From assembly GCA_014058105.1 (NCBI GenBank), contig JACGCM010001242.1, positions 310,001-374,000 of the forward strand: 64,000 nucleotides of DNA, read 5' to 3'. The translations under genes were made by a program, and so were the position numbers. The DNA is from Kingdonia uniflora (taxonomy: Eukaryota > Streptophyta > Magnoliopsida > Ranunculales > Circaeasteraceae). Positions within the stretch are counted from its first letter, which is position 1. Every line of letters starts with the position of its first letter. This document shows, one piece after another, positions 43,016-54,430 of the stretch. The notes under the pieces are model-generated. The model made no database searches, was not told the DNA's origin, and worked only from the letters and a program-made list of their open reading frames with translations.

Positions 43016-43993
43016 TAGAGACGTGTGTGTGCTTTTCACAAATCGTAATCTGTTTTAAGCAAATCCTAGAAAATCACTATTTATAGCAATCTATGATATT
43101 TGACATGTAGACATAATATTTGAAAGATATGTTACATATGAATGATCGATGTTTATGAAATAATTATAGATACCTGAACCTGTATGTAGGACGATTGTGA
43201 GAGATATTTGGGTAGGATCATACTTTGCCTGTAAAATTATAGTTGAGATAGATAGTTCGCCTATTATCGAGGTTTCGACCTCCGGTGAGACGGTAGAGTC
43301 TGATAGTGAGGTTGAAGTAGGATTGAAGTAATTTCCAGGTTTTCCTGGTAAATTGATAGCCTATCCCCCTAGTTCAGATGTATTTATAGAATTTTGTAAA
43401 GCTAAGGCATCCGTAGGAGGGAAATGGGTAAATGCGTAGAATACGTTGGTAGGATGTTTAGGGGATGTACTATAGCGACGAGGGAAAAATATTTTTATTT
43501 GTTGGCCGACTTGTAGGAGGAAAAATAAGATAGGGGTATAGATGAATCGATCTCATTAGAATTTTTTTATGGGAGTGTTCAGAGTGGCCTTTTAGTGGGT
43601 TTCTTGTGTTTCCTATCTCAATTAGAGTACGGATTGAGTCTTCCCCTTACCAATTTGGTAAAGAGGATTTTGACTATGATTGAGGTATGTCTTGTTTAAT
43701 TGAACGAGAACATGTAGGAGGTAATAATTGTTCGCTACCATCTGAGAAAAAAATGGGAGAATGGGGAAAAGTAAGGAGGATATCCCCTGAGGACGTATTG
43801 AAGTGTTATGGGGTGAAGAATTATCAAGCCAGTGGTGGGGCAAATTTCTGTACGAGTGCAACTCGGCGTCATTTCTTCGATCTTAATTCAGAAGGCCGAG
43901 CTTGGAATGACAACGTAATATGGGTGAAGGGTAATTATCATCAGAGAGATGATGAAGAACCTTTGGATCTTCTGTTTAGAACTATAAAACAAA

Positions 43994-44088
43994 GTAAGTA
44001 TAACAATGCATAGAGTATAATATTGATATGTATGAACTGATGATCTTTTGGTGATATTAACAAATGTTATGCATGGCAGGCCCGAAGT
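43994..44088 (+). other. predicted intron 1 of the Tat-c aORF
   Basis: Starts GTAAGTATAAC after ...ACAAA and ends GCATGGCAG. Joining the flanks restores a continuous reading from TIKQS into GPKSRVERKDLLLDEV. Length 95 bp. Confidence 0.6.
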
Positions 44089-44578
44089 CCCGAGTGGAGA
44101 GGAAAGATTTATTGTTGGACGAAGTTGCGGAGGAAGAAGTTGAGCTCGAGTTTGTGTTGGAAGGACTTGGCCTTAGCAGAAAGAAGAGGGTTGGGAGCAA
44201 GTCAAAAAAGGTTTAAGAATCTCAATCAATCAGGCTGACGGTGGGTACTGATGATGGGAAGAAGAGAGGAACGTTGGGTAAGGTCAAACCAATGTGGCGA
44301 AGACCCCTAGAATAGATAGTTTGCTTCAGCTGGAGTTTATTACATTGAGTAAATTAGCTCGAACGTTTCCCAAAAAATAGATGTTAAAGCGTACGTAGGC
44401 CTCACGTACCACTAGAAGTGATGTGGTCGATGGAAAAGAGAAAAAGAGAAGGACCGAACCTTCAGGGAGGTCGAAGGAAAAGGTCACTGAAGAGCGACCT
44501 GCTGAAGACGATCTCAAAACAGTGGAGGAAAGGGCCAGACTAGTGGCTCTTCATGGGGAGGAGGATATGAGCAGGATG

Positions 44579-44656
44579 GTATATATTTATGTTGATCATG
44601 TGAAATATTTATTTATTGCGCTTCGAACTCACGTTGAGGCCAATTTTTTTGTGCAG
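44579..44656 (+). other. predicted intron 2 of the Tat-c aORF
   Basis: Starts GTATATAT after GCAGGATG and ends TTTTTTTGTGCAG, with a pyrimidine-rich 3' end. Splicing would join GEEDMSRM to VARLVKGIWLKVEEEK in one frame. Length 78 bp. Confidence 0.6.
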
Positions 44657-47084
44657 GTTGCTCGTTTGGTGAAGGGGATTTGGCTCAAAGTGGAAGAAGA
44701 AAAATTTGAGCTAATGAAAATGAAGGTCGAGCTGGAAAAAAGGTAGCTCGAGTGAAGGCTGATGCTCTAAAGGAAGCAAAGAAGCCAGAAGCCCCGAAGA
44801 CTTCTCATACAGTGGCGATTGACCATCTGCAAGCGGAGGCGAGGGCGAATCTGGAGGAGGTGGAGGTAGAGCATGAAAGGCTGGGGTGCCACATGATTTT
44901 AAAGGGATATTCTGAGGAGGAGGTGGATGTCATTAAGGTAAGCACCTATGTCAAGGAGGGTGATGTTGAAGAAGTGGAAGAAGTGGCGGTGGGAGTTATT
45001 GATGGGCTGGATGGTTTCTCCCACCAGACGGTGCTAGACAATCAAGGGGATGACACCGAACTCCCCGAGGGTGAGAATGAGAAGGTAGGGTTGAGTAATG
45101 ATTTGTATGAGTATTTTGAAGTGTCTTGTAAATTGATGGATTTGTGTGTATTGAATAGATTTCTGTAGGCTGAGCCCTTTTTTTTTTAATCTTCTTGTAG
45201 CCACTGAGAGAAATGAGTCTCATAATAAAAGATCTAGAGACCGGGCTTGTCAGTAAAATAGATATCTCTACAGCCTTGCAGTCTTTGCAAGTAAAGCTAC
45301 AGGTTAGATCGGAATAGGGGTTCTGACTTGTATGCTATATCGACATAAAACTACCAAGTAAATTAGATAACATAATGAGTAGAGGTAGATCAAAATCTTG
45401 TTATCAATTTTAGGAAAATCACACTAATATAGTGCGTAGAAAAATTCAAAGTATTTAGATAAAGTGGAATATCAAAAGCATGTACCTTAGAGTACAAAAT
45501 GTATGTCATGGAGCACCCATCAGAGATTTTACTTCGACCTCTAAGTCTAAAAGAAGTTGCACACAATAAATGTTAAAAATCAGATATCTTTTTAGAAATG
45601 AGATATATATCATGTTGATGGGTATTCTGAATCGTGCTGTATATAATGTATATATTATTGTGCTGGTCAAATTGGATTCAGTTACTCCTGCGAAGATGAG
45701 GCTCTCCAATGTAACCGAGAATTTACGGAGGAGTTGAATAGGGTGAGGGAGGTGAATGAGAACAGAGAATATCAGCATGTAAATGTGTATTTTAAATTTG
45801 TTGAGGAAACCTAGACTGTTGTTGACCTCACTCGAAAGGTTAAGGATAAAGATAACAAAATTGAGAAGGGGCTAAAAGAGCTAACGGAGGTTAAAGAACA
45901 TGCCATGAAGCTTCAAAGTTGGGTTGACACACTGATGGTTTAGGGCAGGCAAGCAGAAATGGCTCAATATCGTATTCAGGTGCTAGAAAGATCAGAGGGA
46001 CAATCTTGAGCTGATCTTTAGAATTGTAGAAGCGAGCTGGAGCAACTGAAACAGAAAATGATTGAAAAAGATAATGGGCTGAAGGTGGCTCGAGAAAATC
46101 TATTAGCTTCGGAAGCTGCAGCCGAATACTTGCATATAGCCCTACCCGCCAAGGATATGGAGTTTCGGGGGATACAACAAAGGTGTGACTATTTAAATGA
46201 GAGGGTGGCATGATTGAAGACTGAATTGGCACAAGCCAACGTGCGTGTCAAGAAAATCAAGACTAGAGAGCGCTCTAAGAGGACTAAAAATGAGGTTAAA
46301 GTTCCTCTAGTTTAAGGGGATGTAGTTAGCCTCTTAGGTTGAATTAGAGAGCTGGGAGATGATGTAGCTCAAATTCAAGGGCATTTTCAGAAAGGGAATG
46401 CAAACTTAAGGTAATGCCAACACAAGTTTGATGCTGCTCTTGTCAGGGAGAAGGTCTTGAAAGAGGAAATCAAGGTAAAGTAAATCCTGATTAAGAAGAA
46501 AGATGACTCGTTAAAGAATACTTTTGCCAGGGAAGAATTGAATGCAGAAATTGCAAGACTTTGCACTCAGGTGGCAAACTTGGAGGTCGCTATTCAGGCT
46601 GAATTAGCTAAATATGTCAAAAAATTGGAAGAAAATATAGTTTTTTATGATTTGATAGACAGGAAAATAACACATCAGAAGAAACTTTGCGCAACTTTGG
46701 TGTCACGCCTTGAGAAGGTAAGATGTAAATTTATAAGGATCGTTGTAGCTCATGCATCACAGATAGACCTGTTAAAGACGACCATTGCATATTTCGTAGA
46801 GGAAGTAAAATGACTTGAGTTAGAATGAGATACCTTGTTAAAGAAGCTATCTGATAAAGGATGCATGTGTAGCATGAATATAGTTTGAGAGAACTATATG
46901 GCCTTCATGGAAATGAATTTAGGCCCTTGACCTACTGATCTTAAAGAGTGGGGCAGAGTCACTGTAACTCGCAAACTAAATTCTGATCGAGCTCCTACTG
47001 AAGGGCAAAGCATGGATGGCATCCCAGCAGCAGAAAAAAATCTATTGAAATGAGACCTGAAAATAAATAGTATTTGACATAGAC

Positions 47085-48190
47085 ATATTAAAATAGATGA
47101 AAGCTAGTATCACATTTGTCTTATCTTATGTCTGGTGGGGTCTTTGATATAAAACAAGTTTTTACATTTGCTTTAATGACAGAGATGGGTTGAGTTAGTC
47201 AAACCAAGTGAATCTTAATTTAACTATAGTAATGTTGCAGACATATTGAAAGAGATAAGGCTAGCATTACCTTTGCCTTATCTTATTCCTATTAGAGTCT
47301 TTGATATGAAATAAGTTCCTACATTTGTTTCAATCGCAGAGATGGGTTGAGTCAGTTAAACTAAGTGTTATCCTCGATTTAACTGTAGTAGTGTTGCAGA
47401 CATTTGAAAGAGATGAAGGCTAGTATTATCTTTGCCTTATCTTATGCCTGTTAGAGTCTTTGATATGAAAAAAGTTTCTACATTTGTTTCTATCGCAGAG
47501 ATGGGTTGAGTTAGCCAAACCAAGTGTTATTCTCAATTTAACAATAGTAATGTTGTAGACATATTAAAAGAGAAAAATGATAGTATTACCCTTGCCTTAT
47601 CTTATGCCTGTAATAGTCTATAATATGAAACAAGTTTCTACATTTGTTTCAATCGCAGAGATGGGTTGAGTCAGCCAAACCAAGTGTTATCCTCGATTTA
47701 ACTATAGTAATGTTACAGACATATTGAAAGAGATTAAAGATAGTATTACCTTTACCTTATCTTATGCCTATTAGAGTCTTTGATATGAATCAAGTTTCTA
47801 TATTTGTTTCAATCGCAGATATGGGTTGAGTCAACCAAACCAAGTGTTATCCTCGACATATTGAAAGAAATGAAGGCTAGTATTACCTTTGCCTTATCTT
47901 ATGCCAGTTGGAATCTTTGCTATGAAATAAGTTTCTATGTTTTTTTGAATCGCAGAGATGGGTTGAGTCCACCAAACCAAGTGTTATCCTCGATTTAACT
48001 GTAGTAATGTTACAAACATATTAAAAAAGATGAAGGATAGTATTTCCTTTGCCTTATCTTAAGTCTGTTAGAGTCTTTTATATGAAACAATTTTTAATAT
48101 TTATTTCAATCGCAGAGATTTAGCTGAGCCAGCCAAACCAAGTATTATCCTCGATTTAACTAGTATAAGATTGATTGAAAGCTAGTATTA
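47085..48190. repeat. tandem array TR3, about 7 copies of a 160-bp unit
   Basis: The anchor AGAGATGGGTTGAGT recurs at 47181, 47338, 47497, 47657, 47817, 47954 and 48114, a spacing of 157-160 bp apart from one 137-bp unit. Units include CCAAACCAAGTGTTATCCTCG, TTTAACTATAGTAATGTT and GCCTTATCTTATG. It separates the aORF from integrase. It shares no obvious unit with TR1, TR2 or TR4. Confidence 0.92.
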
Positions 48191-48389
48191 TTTATGCTTT
48201 AATCTACAGAATGTGATTGAATCTATGTAAGTAGAGGGATGTTGTGAAAAACTTGGAAGTTTCATTGATCAGTTCAAAATTTATATTGGCTGGAGATGAA
48301 AAACCTTATTTTTTGGAATTGATAAAGCAAACATTCAAAAGCGAGAAAAGAAATAGAGTGGTAAGATGCTTAACGATAGTACCATTTTA

Positions 48390-49440
48390 GTCGCCTAGTA
48401 TTCCAAGGATTTAAAATGGGAATTCCCTCTTCTATCATGAGATATTATGATCCCAGGCCTGAGAGACCTGTGATAATGAATGGACCCTCCCAATAGTTGG
48501 CTAATTTTCTAGCATGAGGCTCTTTACGATGTTGTGAAATCTCTCAGAGGAGGAGATCATCGATTTGAAAGGTACTATTTCTGACTCATTATTATATGAC
48601 CTGGTTAGCATATGATGATATTAACTTAGGTTAGCGATGGCGCATTCCCAGGTCTTATCGATCATATTAAGGTTGCAAGCCAATTCGAACTCATTTATCT
48701 CGTCGGTTAGCTCGTGATCTCGAACTGGATGATGGTATTCAGAAGGAATGACGGCCTCAGTGCCATAGGCAAGGTAGAATGGGGTACATCCTGCTGATTA
48801 TCTGGGAGTGGTACGATATGCCCATTGGACATGAGGCAGTTCTCGAACCCAATTCCCATTTTTTTATGAGTAAAGCCGTCTATTGAGTCTATCAACGATG
48901 GTTTTGTTGGTAATTTTGGCTTGGTCATTGCCTTGAGGATAGTAAGGATTAGATGGTGAGTGGATGATATTGTGTTGGCTGAGGAAGGTTACGATTCTTT
49001 CTCACAAATTGGGTCCTGTTATCGATACAATTTACGTGGGGGTACCCAAACTGAGTAATGATGAGTTCCTAGATAAAAGAGATGACCTCTTCTTCTCTGG
49101 TTTGACATAGTAGAACTGCATCAACCCATTTCATTTAATAATTGGTAGCTATGAGTAGGTGACGGCGGTTACCTAGAGAGTTAGGGAATTCCCCGACGAG
49201 ATCAAGTGCCCATCTTTTGAATGGCCAGAACACCTTACTTTCATGGAGTTCGAGCTCAGGGGCGCGTATCATATGTCCATGTCTTTGGCAGTGTCACATC
49301 TGCGTGAGTACTCCTCTGCTTGCTTGCGCATGCTAGGCCAGAATACTCCCTGTGTAATAGCTCTACTTGCTAATGATCGACCTGCGGCTTAGGAGCCACA
49401 AGTCCCTTCATATAATTTGCAGAACATTTCATCTACTTTT
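48390..49440 (-). pseudogene. integrase of Tat-c
   Basis: Minus view: AITQGVFWPSMRKQAEEY and RRCDTAKDMD (49360-49270) are the end of the zinc-binding region with a damaged second Cys. LDLVGEFPNSLGN (about 49200) has the first Asp. FGYPHVNCIDNRTQF has CIDNR in place of SDNG, keeping an Asp. Then NPYYPQGNDQAKITNKTIVD has Lys in place of the catalytic Glu. Stops and shifts are frequent. The end meets TR3 within about 200 bp. Confidence 0.7.
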
Positions 49441-50340
49441 GGTTTGGAGAGGCACTTGAGGTAAGGCAATTTGATGGAAGGGTGGTATAGCACACTATTT
49501 TAATTAGTGCGGTGCTTTGAGTTGTTGATCAGCTGTCAGCGCTCTTATGGATCAGCTAGGAGTGGTCCGTTACAACTGTTATTAACGCCAAGGTAGGTTA
49601 AGAAAGGCTTTCACCAATCTTCGTCTCCCCCTTTATTGTCCCCAGTATTGATCGTGCATACGGAAAAATGATCAATGCTGGGGGTTGAAATGATTTTGAT
49701 CTGGAGATATCGAGCTTCTGTACCCAAGACCCTGGCTAGATATGCCAAAGAATCGGCCTGTCTATTTTTACCTCGAGGAAGATAATCGAGAGTTGCTTTC
49801 ACAAACTTGTTTATCCTATCTGTAACAAGGGCTTCGTATTCAATCATCTTTTTATTCTTCTTGTATTGCTCAGAGTAATGGTAGATGATGAGTAGTGAAT
49901 CTGTGTAGACTGAGAGTTCGGGGACATCGAGTTCAAGAGCGAAGTCGAGTCCATGAATGAGAGCTTCGTACTCGGCGACATTATTAGATGCCTTAAAATC
50001 CAAGCAGATTTATTTCGCAATTCTGTCATTAGAAGGGGTAATCAAAACGATTCTGATCCCTGACCCTACAGGTCCTGTTGATCCGTCCGTGGGAAGTCTC
50101 CACCCCTTTATTGTAATCCATTCAACTCGCTCGCCAAATGGTTTGAGGGGTGGATCTTTAAGAGTTTCTTCTGTAAGGACAGGGTCGTGCTCCTCCCACT
50201 CGAGATCCTCTACTGGAAAATCAGCGAGAAAATTGACAATGGCCTGACACTTTTCGGAATGTCACTGTTTGAACTTGATATCATGTTCTCCCAAACTGAC
50301 TGACCACTGTTTCACTCTCCTTAATTTTATTTTCATGGAT
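49441..50340 (-). pseudogene. second (archaeal-type) RNase H of Tat-c
   Basis: Minus view: LPTDGSTGPVGSGIRIVLIT (50100-50040), then an open block of 130 codons (50003-49611) with NVAEYEALIHGLDFALEL, LSVYTDSLL and YLPRGKNRQADSLAYLA. Asp, Glu and Asp are retained. It lies between RT/RNase H and integrase, as in Tat-b. Confidence 0.8.
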
Positions 50341-50344
50341 AGAA

Positions 50345-51700
50345 ATTTTCAAAGTGGGTAGTTCGTCATGACTTTGACTGAATGAACTTGGAAGTAGTGT
50401 TTAAGTTTTTGTGAAGTATAAATAAGAATGCGAAGAAGTTTATCAATTTTAGGGAACCTCATTTCTGCTCGAGTGAGGGTTTTACTGATGAAGTAGACTG
50501 GTTTCTTGATTTTTCTTTCAAGGTAAATGGGAACTGAGCTGATAGAAGCATCTGTGACTGCTAGGTAGATAATCAGTTCCTCATCATCTACTGGGTGCTC
50601 ATTATAAGAGACCTCTCCAAATAGGTTTTGGGATCCTAAAAGCTGCACCACATTCTTGTGTCCATGCGACCTCTGTACTTGGCTGAACTTTTCCTTATTT
50701 GGTGTAACCGCAGAGTAATAGGAATAGCTAACGACAGCGATCTAAAATTTAGAAACGAAATGATTGATAGCGGCAATCTTGCCGGTGAGTTTTTGAATGT
50801 TTTTTGTTGTTTTTAGGGAGGGCATGTTGTGGAGAGCCCGAATCTGATCTGGATCGGCCTCAATCCCCTTCTTGCTGATGTGGTGGCCTTGAAATTGGCC
50901 ATAATGTACCCCGAATTGACAATTATCAGGGTTGAGATGCATCCTGTAAGATCGAAGGATGTTGAATATAGTGCTGAAATCTGAGATTTGATTGGCCGAC
51001 TGTACACTCTTGCACAAGAGATCGTCGATATAGACTTTAGCAACTTTCCCTAGATGTTCTTTGAACATAGTAGTCATCGACCGTTGATATGTGGCACCTG
51101 GATTTTTGAGTTCGAAGAGCATGACATTGTAGCAATAAAGACCTCTTTCAGTGATTAAAGTTGTCTTTTCTTGATCTTCTTTCATAAGTAGAATTTGATT
51201 ATACCCCGAAGCAACATCCATCATAGATAGGAGGTCATGGCCTGCTGTGGAATCGAGGATCTGATGAATGTTGGGAAGAAGGAAACTTTCATTTAGAGTA
51301 TGTTTGTTTAGATTGATGAAATCTGTGCAAACTTGGACTTTTCTGTTCTTTTTTGGGACAGCGACAATATTTGATATCCAGTCTGGATATTTGGCTTCTC
51401 GAATAAATCCCACTTTGATCAATTTATTTATCTCAGTGTTAACTTCATCTCGAAGATGTTGTGATAGTCAATGTTATTTTTGTTTGACCGCCGTGGCGTT
51501 GATGTTGATAACTAGTTTGTGACATGCCTTGGTCGGATCGACCCTAGGCATTTCTTTGAAACACCATGCAAAAACATCTCGATTTAGTTGCAAGAACTGA
51601 ATGAGAGCATCCTTTTCATTTTTAAGCCAGCTTAGTACCAAGGAAAGTACCTCTGCTAGGTCCATCAATGTTGATATATTTTGTGGGATCCTCCGTGGAA
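50345..51700 (-). pseudogene. reverse transcriptase and RT-linked RNase H of Tat-c
   Basis: The open block 51668-51474 has LIQFLQLNRDVFAWCFKEMP, before RT proper. Block 51422-50742 is uninterrupted for 226 codons: DWISNIVAVPKKNRKVQVCT, MMDVASGYNQILLM, ATYQRSMTTMFKEHL, KVYIDDLLCKS with the intact YxDD site, and FGVHYGQFQGHHISKKGIEA. Block 50651-50349 holds AVTDASISSVPIYLERKI and VYFISKTLTRAEMRF, the RNase H that follows. All three share one frame, so RT could still fold, although the polyprotein around it is broken. Confidence 0.88.
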
Positions 51701-51759
51701 GGTTGATCGTCGAGGTGATCAGCTTCCTATAATTTCTATGCAGTAAATCTTTCCAAAGT

Positions 51760-52480
51760 ATCTAGGATAGCAGAGACAGTATTTTCACAAGCTTGAGAGA
51801 GCTTCTTACTACCTCTGATCTCAAAAATACCGTTATCATGTTTGAGCCGGAGTGCTTAATGATAGGTGGAAGCAATTACTTCCATGTTGTGAATCCAGCA
51901 ACAACCCATAATCTCAAGATAACGAGATTTGGCGTTGATGACATAGAAAATGACGTCGATGGTGGCTGGTCCTGCGGTAATAGATAAGATGATCTTGCCA
52001 ACTTATTCGTCTCTGGAACAATTGAACCCACTGATATCGATGTCATTCTGAATAACTTGGTCGGCCATTCCCATTTGGTCGAAAGTGCTCTGAAAAAGAA
52101 TCTCAATACCGCTTCTAGTATCGATCATCATCGTGTGCATGACAAATTTCTTCATTTTAAGCATTATCACTAATGCATCATGATATGGAAATTTGACATG
52201 GCTAGTATCGCAATCTTCAAAAGAAATCCCAAGCCGGCAATTGCTTGACTCAGGAAGAAGCTTGGCTTTTTGTCCTGCGGTGTGAGATCGCAGCATTCTG
52301 ATAGACTCCTGCATTTTGATCTGTTAGAATTAGTGATCTGATAAATTTCGATCATGTTGTTGTGGTGCATATGGAAAAGATGCTTCACCTCAGCTTGATC
52401 ATTGACCTGAATAACCTTAAGCTGCTTCTTATATGTGCCATTTTTGTATGATTTTAAGTCGACAATATATTCAAGCATTC
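51760..52480 (-). pseudogene. aspartic protease of Tat-c with changed active site
   Basis: The open frame 52314-52003 reads ISFEDCDTSHVKFPYHDAL, FVMHTMMIDTRSGIEILFQS and QNDIDISGFNCSRDE, then ITAGPATIDVIFYVINAKSR and a CCWIHN end. The active site DTGS reads DTRS (52111-52122), which should abolish catalysis. The preceding 102 codons (52478-52170, another frame) carry the end of gag. One frameshift joins the two. Confidence 0.82.
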
Positions 52481-52762
52481 ATCCCTCCTTAAAAATGTAT
52501 TCGAGCAACCTCTGTAAAGCATAACAATTGTCAGCAGAATAATGGTTTACCTTATGACATAGACAATATGGTCGACTATTGATTGGTTCTAGTGGTTGAC
52601 AGACGCGGTAGAGTATATCCTTCAAATGCAATGGAAAAATTATGGAGATTCAGACGTTCATCTTTGAGAGGATGGGTTTGTTTTGGGGACTGCCTTTCCG
52701 AGGGTAGCCACTGTTGCCCTTGGTGCGCTTCTGATCTCCCCGTTCCTCTTTTTGTTCATTGG
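52481..52762 (-). pseudogene. gag C-terminal remnant of Tat-c (gag core deleted)
   Basis: Directly after the PBS the minus strand reads NEQKEERGDQKRTKGNSGYP, then QPLEPINSRPYCLCHKVNHY and ADNCYALQRLLEYIFKEG, the linker and zinc-knuckle-like end of a Tat gag. The leader, gag start and core domain, over 1 kb in Tat-f, are missing, so a deletion runs from near the PBS into the gag linker. Confidence 0.72.
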
Positions 52763-52780
52763 AGCCCACAGACGGTGCCA
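52763..52780 (-). other. primer-binding site of Tat-c
   Basis: Minus view TGGCACCGTCTGTGGGCT, one step from the TGGCGCCGTCTGTGGGAA type. It lies 7 bp inside the LTR. Confidence 0.85.
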
Positions 52781-52787
52781 AATATAA

Positions 52788-53406
52788 TGGCCAAATTTTG
52801 TAAGCTCAAAATGGCTCAGAATTTGCTATCACACCAATGAACCTGTATCAATATTCTAATGGAAAGTAAGAAATGACACATGTAATTTAAGCGTGGTAAA
52901 CCTATGAATAGGTAAAAAACCACGACCTCGAGTGGAGGATTTTTTTCTAAGAGAATCTTTATTGCTTGAGGTGGATATCATATTACAAGTAATCTTTAGA
53001 TATATAAAAGCTTGAGCCTTATAACTAAGAAGTTTGAATGTTGCTGAGAATAAAAAATAAGTAGTTTCCTGACGATCTTTGGTGTAATTTTTCTGGTCCT
53101 TTTATCTTCTGGAACTTTTCCTTTAATAGGCCTTCTTTACAGCTCCTCATCGTGTTGGAGCACATTTTCCGAACAATGTGGTTAGTGGTGGTTGACTGAA
53201 TAACTAATGAGTTCATGTGAGACATGTGTCTTTGACTGGATAAGGCTTTTCGGTTTAAGTTCTGCCCGCGTTCTTAACCAATTTGTTGGGTAGGTTGGAA
53301 TGTTGACTGAGAAAGATATGTTAAAAATGTGTTATTATGAGATGGAAGTGATTCAAACTGGCGGTAGCTCAACTTTGGGTGAGATTGAGGGATAGGTCCC
53401 TATACA
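52788..53406 (-). repeat. 5' LTR of Tat-c
   Basis: Plus view TGGCCAAATTTTGTAAGC to CCCTATACA, aligning with the 3' LTR. A minus-strand TATTAAAGG box lies at 53120-53130, at the position that reads TATATAGAGG in the other LTR. Confidence 0.9.
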
Positions 53407-53530
53407 ATCCTTGGAATACCATGCATTTAGCATCATACAATAGGCCACGGCTTCCACCATTTGCAACTAATGTAAATGCAGTGTAATCAATGAACATATT
53501 TTTCTTCTGAACTTCGTATCCTATCTTCCA
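53407..53530 (-). other. short open stretch between Tat-c and TR4, unidentified
   Basis: Minus view is open for about 40 codons with a protein-like composition (MFIDYTAFTLVANGGSRGLL, then YDAKCMVFQG). I do not recognise the family. The longer frame around it runs into the LTR and the repeat, so its ends are artificial. It is part of the resumed Tat-b or a small captured fragment. Confidence 0.3.
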
Positions 53531-54215
53531 GTGAATTTCTTGGCCTATCCTAAGTACCATGTCAACCCTTCGGCCAGACTGATACTTGGGAGAGACCCCA
53601 AAGTTTTTTAAGTCTCCAAATTTGAGAAACTCGAGGGGTATTAATGGTCGACAAATCGGACCCTCGGGAATGAATTGGGGGCGACCACTTTATGCTTCAG
53701 GCCTTCGAAGTCCAGTAAATTTTTTTGCCTCACCTAAGTATCATGTTAACCTTTTGACCAGACTGATACTTGAGGGCGACCTCAAAGTTTTTCAAGTCTC
53801 CAAATTTGAGCAAACTCGAGGGGCGTGAATGGTCGACAGACCGGCCCCTCGGGAATGCATTGGGGGCGACCACGTTATGCTTCATTTAGGCTCAGGCTTT
53901 CGAAGTCTAGTGAATTTCTTGGCCTAATTTAAGTATCATGTCAACCCTTCGACCAGACTGATGCTTGGGGGCGACCTTGAAGTTTTCTAAGTCACCAAAT
54001 TCGAGTAAACCTGAGGGGCATGAATGGTCGATAGACCAGAACCTCGGGAATACATTGGGGGTGACCACGTTATGTTTCGCTTAGCATCAACCCCGCGGAC
54101 AGACCCAGGGGCGACCTTTGAAGTCCAGTAAATTCTTGGCCTAACCTTAGCATCATTTTTATCTCTCGACTAGACAGATACTCGAAGACAACCTCAAAGC
54201 TCCTCAAGGTTCTAG
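53531..54215. repeat. tandem array TR4, about 3.7 copies of a 184-218 bp unit (Tat-b)
   Basis: The anchor GTGAATTTCTTGGCCTA, or a variant, recurs at 53531, 53715, 53910 and 54128. Units include TCAACCCTTCGACCAGACTG, TTGGGGGCGACCACG, CTCGAGGGGCGTGAATGG and TTCGAAGTC. The array lies between the interrupted integrase side and the aORF of Tat-b. Confidence 0.88.
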
Positions 54216-54430
54216 TTTAAATTCTATTCCAAGCATTATATTCTTCCAGCATACACAAATACAAGTATACCGGAATATCAACAATTCAACCACAGGCAAC
54301 TTAAGTTCATTACATTAGAACAATTCAAACCAAACAAACACAGACAGACAGTTCAAGATCAAATAAGTTCCAAAGTGTTCGAATACAAACCACCAATCCA
54401 AATTTCTAACACCAAATAAGATAAGAGAAA
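54216..54430. other. A-rich spacer after TR4
   Basis: Non-coding, A-rich, no repeat seen. It separates the array from the end of the antisense ORF. Confidence 0.5.

Larger units (their letters stand above)
43250..47053 (+). pseudogene. antisense ORF (aORF) of Tat-c: gypsy-type transposon-like domain plus long coiled coil, spliced
   Basis: The N-terminal part (43290-43680) reads acidic SDSEVEVG, then LIAYPPSSDVFIEFCKAKA, and after stops LEFFYGSVQSGLLVGFLCFL and YGLSLPLTNLVKRILTMI. This pattern resembles the plant family named 'putative gypsy type transposon' (Transposase_28, from memory). The next block (43687-43993) is open: ISPEDVLKCYGVKNYQASGG and WNDNVIWVKGNYHQRDDEEP. Two GT-AG introns follow (43994-44088, 44579-44656). 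From 44657 to about 46815 the reading is a long Glu/Leu/Lys coiled coil with stops. The gene ends at about 47053, close to tandem array TR3. Function unknown; the stops and shifts make this copy non-functional. Confidence 0.6.
39917..53406 (-). mobile_element. Tat-lineage Gypsy element Tat-c, both LTRs present
   Basis: LTRs of 621 and 619 bp bound the element. Its PBS (52763-52780) and PPT (40538-40552) show minus orientation. Order from the 5' end: LTR, gag remnant, protease, RT, RNase H, second RNase H, integrase, tandem array, antisense ORF region, PPT, LTR. Pol is mostly in one frame with stops. The flanks (TATAA and ATCCT) do not form a target duplication. It splits Tat-b between its integrase and its tandem array. 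Confidence 0.85.
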
